In this document: positions 58,505 through 64,000 of the stretch, one piece after another
How positions within the stretch are numbered: the first letter of the stretch is position 1
How the letters are laid out: each line of letters begins with the position of its first letter
NCBI RefSeq assembly: GCF_040833985.1
Contig: NZ_CP162139.1
Location: 2,500,001-2,564,000, forward strand
DNA: 64,000 bases
Source: Leptospira sp. WS4.C2
Lineage (GTDB): Bacteria; Spirochaetota; Leptospiria; Leptospirales; Leptospiraceae
Direction: 5' to 3'
Notes under the pieces: generated by a model
Seen by the model: only the letters and a program-made list of their open reading frames with translations
Told to the model about the DNA's origin: nothing
The model's database searches: none
Made by a program: the position numbers and the translations under genes

Positions 58505-60208
58505 ATGCCTTCCAAATCAAAAAATCCATCCCAAAACTGGTTACGGCTATCAAATATCATTCGGCAACTGATTCAGTCCAAACAAGGACCAACGGCCGTT
58601 CGTTATGGGATTACACTCGTGATCCTTGTGATTTTGTTTAATGTTTTTAATGTGATCAATAGTTATGTGGGAAGAGACTTTATATCTTCTATTGAACAAA
58701 AAAATACCAATGGATTTTATACCAACGCACTACTGTATGCATTGGTATTTTTAATTTCTTCCGCCATCGGGTCTGTCTATCGGTATGCAGAAGAAAGGCT
58801 TGGTATCCTTTGGCGTGAACAACTCACATGGCGATTGACAGAAAATTATCTGACAGAGCGAACTTACCACCAAATCATTGGTAAACCAGGAATTGAAAAT
58901 CCCGACCAGAGGATCACAGATGATGTCAAATCCTTTACCACAACTACAATCTCTTTCACCTTACTCTTTATAGGTGGAGTATTTTCAGCAATTTCCTTTT
59001 CGGGAGTTCTATGGAGTATAAACCCGGTTCTTTTTCTTGTCGCAGTTGCTTATGCTGTGGCCGGAACTATCTCCACTATCTTTCTTGGGAAATCACTCAT
59101 TCGTATCAACTATGATCAATTGGATATGGAAGCAAGTTACCGAGCAGACCTACTCCATATTCGCCAACATGCGGAATCTATTGCCGTCACCCATAGGGAA
59201 GCAAGGATGTCTGTTCGATTGAAATCAAGGCTTCGAAAGTTAGTCAATAACTTCAGAAAACTGATCTCTGTAAACCTGAGACTCAGTCTATTCACGAATA
59301 ATTATAATTATTTCATTCAGATCATACCCATGTTTATCATAGCTCCGAGTTATATGAGAGGGGAAATTGAATTTGGTGTCATTACGCAAGCAGCTCTTGC
59401 ATTTACCACCTTACTTAATGCTTTTTCTCTAATTGTCACGCAGTTCCAATCTATCTCTGCTTTCTCAGCTGTTGTTAAACGTTTGCATTCCCTGGATACA
59501 GCTATGTTACATGCTGAAACAGAATCTAAAACAATAAGACAATCAAACTACAAAGCCGATGAAATTGATTTTGAAAATTTCACATTGTATTCCAATGACA
59601 AATCGAAACTCCTCGTAGACAACCTAAAGCTAACTATTCGTAGACATGAACGTTGGCTTGTCACTTCCCTGGATGAAACGGTGAAACTCAGTTTATTTCG
59701 TTCGATTGCCGGTATCAGTAATCACTCCGAAGGAAGGATTAAAAAACCTAATTGGGAAGAGATCCTTTTTCTTCCCGAACAACCTTACCTGCCTCCGGGA
59801 AGACTTCGTAACGTCATTGTACCGGCCTATTTGAATTTAGAAGTATCGGATGCAGAGGTTCTGAAGGAACTAAAATATATGGGGCTTGAATCTTTGGTGC
59901 GTAGATTTGGTGGCCTAAGAGCCTTAAAAGAATGGGACGAAGAACTTTCGTTAGCTGAAAAATACAAAATTGCAATCATCCGCATACTTTTTGTGAAACC
60001 AAAATTTCTCATTCTCGACAGACCGGGTTCTAGTTTGGGTAAATTTGAAATTTCAAAACTCTTAAAATTATTCCACAGACTGGGAGTGGCCACAGTGCTG
60101 ATCGCAAAAGACGAAGAAACTGTTTTGGAATACGATTACCATCTAAACATTGCACACTTCGGGAAATGGACTCTTTCCCCTCTCCATCCAACCCACGCAA
60201 ACCAATGA
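58505..60208 (+). CDS. SbmA/YddA-type ABC half-transporter with degenerate ATPase domain
   Basis: 567 aa. Residues 25-330 are the membrane part, with about six helices and the ENPDQRITDDV motif of ABC_membrane_2 proteins (SbmA, YddA, ALD type). Residues 355-555 follow the ABC ATPase pattern (EQPYLPPGRLRN, FLILDRPGSSLG), but key residues are lost: the Walker A site reads VTSLDETVK with all three glycines gone and only K394 kept; the signature is LSLAE; the Walker B glutamate is R506; the H-loop histidine is absent (AKDEE). It probably cannot hydrolyse ATP. Confidence 0.88.
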   Translation: MPSKSKNPSQNWLRLSNIIRQLIQSKQGPTAVRYGITLVILVILFNVFNVINSYVGRDFISSIEQKNTNGFYTNALLYALVFLISSAIGSVYRYAEERLGILWREQLTWRLTENYLTERTYHQIIGKPGIENPDQRITDDVKSFTTTTISFTLLFIGGVFSAISFSGVLWSINPVLFLVAVAYAVAGTISTIFLGKSLIRINYDQLDMEASYRADLLHIRQHAESIAVTHREARMSVRLKSRLRKLVNNFRKLISVNLRLSLFTNNYNYFIQIIPMFIIAPSYMRGEIEFGVITQAALAFTTLLNAFSLIVTQFQSISAFSAVVKRLHSLDTAMLHAETESKTIRQSNYKADEIDFENFTLYSNDKSKLLVDNLKLTIRRHERWLVTSLDETVKLSLFRSIAGISNHSEGRIKKPNWEEILFLPEQPYLPPGRLRNVIVPAYLNLEVSDAEVLKELKYMGLESLVRRFGGLRALKEWDEELSLAEKYKIAIIRILFVKPKFLILDRPGSSLGKFEISKLLKLFHRLGVATVLIAKDEETVLEYDYHLNIAHFGKWTLSPLHPTHANQ

Positions 60209-63200
60209 TCCAAACCATCCAAAACCAATCCGGGTTGAAATTTCAATTTTTATCCAATGGAAACGTACATTCCATTCGTTTGCATGAATTACTGGTAAAC
60301 TTATATCTCGGCAATGAGATGGAACCCAGTGTGAGTAACATTTATTTAAGGATTCATACAAAAAACGAATTTTTAGTTTTCCCTTTACTTGGACCAAAAT
60401 CAAATTCCGAATTCCAAATTTCTGAATCAACTTATCTTTCCAGAGGAACATACCATAATATTGATTATACATTACATTTAGATCTCCATCCAAACGAACC
60501 TATCTGGAGATACCGAGTAAAACTCACAAACCAAAATGATCACTCGCTACTTTGTGATTTGGTTTATGTGCAGGATATTGGAATCTGCGAATACGCTGCC
60601 TCAAGACTCAATGAATATTTTGTCTGTCATTACCTCCATCACGAACCCGTTTTTTCAAAAGATTTCGGTTATGGAATCCTATCTAGACAAAATGAATTGG
60701 TATCAGGAAAGCATCCTGCCAGTTTTTTATTTAGTTCCGAACGCGTTGGGTCTTACGTTACCGATGCCCTTGATTTATATCCCAAGGGCCTATACCATCC
60801 TTTACTCGGCAAACGAAGGCAAGGCGAACATTCTATACTAGGATTAGAAAAAGAAACCTTCACTCTAAAACCCAAGGAGACACAAATTTCTTCTTTTTAT
60901 GGAGTTCTCTTTTCAAATCTTGAAACCCTTAAATCATTTACCGACGTAGAGGGATTCATTCAAAAAACCATAAGGGGATGGAACGAAACTCGGGAAATGG
61001 AGAATCTCCTTTCAAAACCAATGCCAAGTTTTTTCTCTTCCGCCAAACAAAAAGAAGGTGAATTAATTACTGAACTGGATTTAAGATCCTATTTCCCGAA
61101 TCCTTGGCGAGATGTAGAAAAAAGTGATACTGGATCTATCCTATCTTTTTTCACTGAAGAATCTACCCATGTAGTCCTAAAGGAAAAGGAATCCCTTTGT
61201 TTACGTCCCCATGGCCAAATCCTTCGGACAGGACTATCCATTGAGCCTGACGAATCCTCTCTAACCGCAACTTGTTATTTTAAAGGAATTTTTTTATCCC
61301 AACTCACAGAGGGCCATACCAGTATCAACCAATATCTATCACGAAATCATAGTTATATTGGTCTATTTCAATCTTACGGATTTCGTATTTTTAAAGAGGA
61401 GGAATCTGGATTGATACTACTAGATTCTCCTTCTTTCTTAATCATGAAACCGCACCAGATGGAGTGGGTTTACCAATGGGATAAAGAAATCTTACACATC
61501 CAAGTCGAAACCACAGAAGATCATAAAATCAACTTTCGATTAAAAACAACGGAAAAGAAATCGATAAACTACCTTCTCTCCTTTCATATAGCCCTCGACG
61601 GTGATAACGGTACCTTGGAACAACCGCCAAACATAATTAAAAACAAAACAAAGATTCAAATCCAACCAGATCAAGAATCTACAAACTATCAAAGATTAGG
61701 TGGAAAAGGATTTCAGATCGAATCGGAGACACTGCACACTTGGGAAATATCTGATGATCGATTTTTATTCCCCGATGCAAAGTCAAAAAATCAGTCCTAT
61801 CTTACAGCAAGGGTATCTGTGAATTCCGATTTACAATTTACCATCCAAGGAAATTTGGAAACTTCACTTCAGAAGCACCAAGAAGTCCAAAAACGAAATG
61901 TTTCCTTTTCCTTACATTCACCTAATAATAAAATACAAAATAAGGAATTTCAATCCTTACAACAAATCAAGGAAATTCTCCCTTGGTTCGAACAAAATGC
62001 ACGCATTCACTATTTGAATCCAAGAGGACTCGAACAATACTCGGGAGGGGGATGGGGCACAAGAGATGTATGCCAAGGGGCTTTCGAATTTTTACTTTCT
62101 ATGGGAGAGGTGGGATCTTGCCGTAGTTTACTTTATCATGTATTCCAAGAACAAAATGAAGATGGAGATTGGCCACAATGGTTTATGCTCTATCCACGTG
62201 ATCAAAAGATTCGAGCCAGTGATTCCCATGGAGATATTCTTTATTGGCCGATACTTGCACTTGCATCTTACTTAGAGCGAACTAGTGACTTAGACTTTCT
62301 AAAAGAAACAACAACTGGACCCCACCGCCTCGAACCAAGGACGATCCTTCAGGCCATTGACAAAACGATTTTTCTGATGAACAATCGTTTTGTTCCCGAA
62401 ACAAAACTTCCTACCTATGGAAACGGAGATTGGAATGATTCGTTACAGCCGGTTCATACTGAGTTTCGAACCCAAGCTGTAAGCACTTGGACTGCGGAAT
62501 TACAATCGATTACCTACAAAGCCCTGTGTAAGATTTTCCACCTAACAAAGGATTTCGGAAAACAAAAAGACTTCCAAACGGCACGTGTCAAATTAGAAGA
62601 AAATATCAAAGGCCTTTGTATGGAAGAAGGTATTCTTGCAGGTTTAAGATACTTTCCAGACGATGGTTCGCAAAAATTCTACCTACATCCATCCGATACA
62701 AAAACGGGAATTCGCTATAGTGTCCTTCCTATGATTTACGGAATTTTGTCCGAAGTTTTAGACGAAAAAGAAATAGATACTCATCTTTCTATTATCAAGA
62801 GTTCTCTTATGGGACCTGACGGAGTCCGTCTTTTCGATTCTCCCGTTCCCTATTCTGACGGAGAAAACAAAGAATTCAAACGGGCAGAGACCGCAAGTTA
62901 TTTCGGAAGGGAAATTGGACTGATGTACACACATGCCCATTTGCGTTACTGTGAAGCGTTGGCCCATCTGGGTAGGGCAGATGATTTCATTTATTATCTG
63001 AATTTAGTAAACCCTATCGGAATCCAAAATAAAATTCCTACCGCAAAAAGAAGGCAATCTAACTGTTATTATTCGAGCTCGGATGCTATATTTTTAGATC
63101 GTTATGAAGCAAGTAAAAATTACAAAGAATTATTATCCGGCAATGTTCCTCTAGAAGGAGGTTGGCGGGTATATTCTAGTGGGCCAGGGATTTATATCAA

Positions 63201-63504
63201 ACTGGTCTATGAATGTTTGTTCGGAATCAAAGTGTATTCTGATGGAATCGAATTCGATCCCACTCTACCAAAGGGTTTGGATGGATTTAAATTTGATCTG
63301 CAACTCCTGGATAAAAAAATCTCAGTTACCTACAGAGTGGAATCAGCAAATTCAACCATCGAATCGGTAAACTTAAACCAAAAATCCATTCCTTTTGTTA
63401 GGAAAGATAATCGTTATCGTAGAGGTGGTGTTAGGATTCAATTTTCTGATTTGGAAATTTGTCTAAATGAAGATCATAACCAATTAACACTATTGTTACG
63501 ATAA
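60205..63504 (+). CDS. GH94/GT36-like glycoside phosphorylase
   Basis: 1099 aa from ATG 60205, which overlaps the ABC stop (ATGA). The N-terminal 500 residues are beta-sandwich-like; the (alpha/alpha)6 barrel lies around residues 590-1020: GGWGTRDVCQGAFEF, EDGDWPQWFML, the acid region ASDSHGDILYWP, and YGNGDWNDSLQ. The C-terminal piece has GGWRVYSSGPGIYIKLVYE. These match GH94 enzymes that phosphorolyse beta-glucosides. It is longer than cellobiose phosphorylase (about 800). The substrate and whether it is a phosphorylase or a hydrolase remain open. Confidence 0.85.
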   Translation: MIQTIQNQSGLKFQFLSNGNVHSIRLHELLVNLYLGNEMEPSVSNIYLRIHTKNEFLVFPLLGPKSNSEFQISESTYLSRGTYHNIDYTLHLDLHPNEPIWRYRVKLTNQNDHSLLCDLVYVQDIGICEYAASRLNEYFVCHYLHHEPVFSKDFGYGILSRQNELVSGKHPASFLFSSERVGSYVTDALDLYPKGLYHPLLGKRRQGEHSILGLEKETFTLKPKETQISSFYGVLFSNLETLKSFTDVEGFIQKTIRGWNETREMENLLSKPMPSFFSSAKQKEGELITELDLRSYFPNPWRDVEKSDTGSILSFFTEESTHVVLKEKESLCLRPHGQILRTGLSIEPDESSLTATCYFKGIFLSQLTEGHTSINQYLSRNHSYIGLFQSYGFRIFKEEESGLILLDSPSFLIMKPHQMEWVYQWDKEILHIQVETTEDHKINFRLKTTEKKSINYLLSFHIALDGDNGTLEQPPNIIKNKTKIQIQPDQESTNYQRLGGKGFQIESETLHTWEISDDRFLFPDAKSKNQSYLTARVSVNSDLQFTIQGNLETSLQKHQEVQKRNVSFSLHSPNNKIQNKEFQSLQQIKEILPWFEQNARIHYLNPRGLEQYSGGGWGTRDVCQGAFEFLLSMGEVGSCRSLLYHVFQEQNEDGDWPQWFMLYPRDQKIRASDSHGDILYWPILALASYLERTSDLDFLKETTTGPHRLEPRTILQAIDKTIFLMNNRFVPETKLPTYGNGDWNDSLQPVHTEFRTQAVSTWTAELQSITYKALCKIFHLTKDFGKQKDFQTARVKLEENIKGLCMEEGILAGLRYFPDDGSQKFYLHPSDTKTGIRYSVLPMIYGILSEVLDEKEIDTHLSIIKSSLMGPDGVRLFDSPVPYSDGENKEFKRAETASYFGREIGLMYTHAHLRYCEALAHLGRADDFIYYLNLVNPIGIQNKIPTAKRRQSNCYYSSSDAIFLDRYEASKNYKELLSGNVPLEGGWRVYSSGPGIYIKLVYECLFGIKVYSDGIEFDPTLPKGLDGFKFDLQLLDKKISVTYRVESANSTIESVNLNQKSIPFVRKDNRYRRGGVRIQFSDLEICLNEDHNQLTLLLR

Positions 63505-63510
63505 AAATAA

Positions 63511-63544
63511 AAAACGTGCAAGGGAATATTCCCCGGCACGTTTT
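63511..63544. terminator. Bidirectional intrinsic terminator
   Basis: AAAACGTGC (63511-63519) pairs perfectly with GCACGTTTT (63536-63544), and the inner GGGAATATTCCC is itself palindromic. T-rich tracts follow on both strands. It separates the convergent GH94 gene and the PII gene. Confidence 0.85.
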
Positions 63545-63570
63545 CCGATTTTTCCTTTTACTAAAGGAAG

Positions 63571-63915
63571 TTAGATGGCGCTTTTTCCTTTCTCGCCGGT
63601 TCTGATTCGAATCACTTCTTCTAGTGGAGTGATAAAAATCTTTCCATCGCCGATTTTTCCATCACCACTTTTTGCTGCTTTTAAGATAGCGTCAACAGTT
63701 GGTTTTACGAATTCATCGTTTACGGCAATTTCTAAACGAACTTTTCTGAGTAAATTAACAGTGTATTCGTGTCCACGAAATACTTCTGTTTTCCCTTTTT
63801 GTTGTCCGTAACCTTGAACGTCAGAAACTGTTAGACGATAGATTTCGTTTTTAGTTAACTCTGCTTTAACTTCTTCCAACTTATGTGGTTGGATGATTGC
63901 AATGATCATTTTCAT
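63571..63915 (-). CDS. glnK: Nitrogen regulatory protein PII
   Basis: 114 aa. The T-loop keeps the uridylylated tyrosine (Y51 in RGHEYTVN) and TVSDVQGYGQQKG; the B-loop ends in KIGDGKIFITPLEEVIRIRTGEKG. The B-loop reads KSGDGKIGDGK, about two residues longer than the usual TGKIGDGK. PII binds ATP/ADP and 2-oxoglutarate and controls AmtB and glutamine metabolism. It directly follows amtB, so GlnK is the likelier name than GlnB. Confidence 0.93.
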   Translation of the reverse strand: MKMIIAIIQPHKLEEVKAELTKNEIYRLTVSDVQGYGQQKGKTEVFRGHEYTVNLLRKVRLEIAVNDEFVKPTVDAILKAAKSGDGKIGDGKIFITPLEEVIRIRTGEKGKSAI

Positions 63916-63935
63916 AATGTTATACTCCTATTCCC

Positions 63936-64000
63936 TTAACCACGAGCTCGGATATTGAAATCAGGGTAAGCTTCTGCTCCATGTTCCCCAAGGTCCAATC
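63936..64000 (-). CDS. amtB: Ammonium transporter AmtB, last 21 codons (5' part outside window)
   Basis: The visible end reads LDLGEHGAEAYPDFNIRARG and then a stop. 'GLDLxEHGxEAY' is the conserved cytoplasmic tail of AmtB, which touches GlnK. It is 20 nt upstream of the PII gene, giving amtB-glnK order. Only the tail can be judged. Confidence 0.85.
   Translation of the reverse strand, partial: LDLGEHGAEAYPDFNIRARG

Overview
The window is a 64-kb piece of a spirochaete chromosome, almost certainly a Leptospira and, from base composition (roughly 40% G+C by eye) and gene content, probably a saprophytic-clade species such as L. biflexa or a relative. That is inference. Direct signs are a P83/100-family protein, a PP2C phosphatase fused to a seven-helix receptor, many TPR and coiled-coil secreted proteins, and a chemotaxis set with a CheA-CheC fusion. 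Coding density is very high, with many 1-4 nt overlaps between genes. I see no insertion sequence, prophage, CRISPR array or rRNA. One tRNA gene (Val, GAC) is present.

Layout. 1-5.1 kb (minus): signalling phosphatase (cut by the window edge), ArfB-like ribosome-rescue factor, a UVR-motif protein, Mrp/ApbC Fe-S carrier, metallophosphoesterase, stand-alone lipoyl-domain protein. 5.2-7.9 kb (plus): GHKL ATPase protein and a PabB-PabC fusion for p-aminobenzoate. 7.9-11.3 kb (minus): xerD, an RsbW-like kinase, hslV, hslU. 11.4-12.9 kb (plus): TPR lipoprotein and trxB. 12.9-16.9 kb (minus): secreted HExxH protein and ilvBH. 17-25 kb: TPR protein, MFS transporter, P83/100 protein, then serC, a secreted protein, rpiB and a LamG-like secreted protein. 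24.9-32.7 kb: a degenerate PIN/RHH pair, TPR and FN3-like envelope proteins, a 924-aa membrane protein and an alkaline-phosphatase-superfamily enzyme. 32.8-39.3 kb (plus): methyltransferase, compact UvrD-like helicase, tRNA-Val, and a membrane protein/SGNH/SGNH/MBOAT cassette for surface O-acylation.

39.4-55.4 kb (minus): LemA, then tyrA-namZ and pheA (aromatic amino acids and peptidoglycan recycling), scpAB (chromosome segregation), cheW-cheA-cheB-cheY (chemotaxis core, no cheR or receptor here), fau, zapA, a ZapB-like coiled coil, and the translation block thrS-hypothetical-infC-rpmI-rplT. 55.5-56.9 kb: a TetR regulator and alpha/beta hydrolase under two tandem perfect inverted repeats. 57.1-63.5 kb (plus): a ferredoxin-adenylate cyclase fusion, an SbmA-like ABC protein whose ATPase motifs have decayed, and a GH94-like glycoside phosphorylase. 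63.5-64 kb (minus): PII protein and the last codons of amtB.

The most novel-looking unit is the 57.1-63.5 kb run: a redox-type [2Fe-2S] domain joined to a cAMP-producing domain, next to a transporter-like protein that probably cannot use ATP and a glucan phosphorylase. Next are the CheA-CheC fusion and the PIN/RHH pair that has lost nuclease residues.
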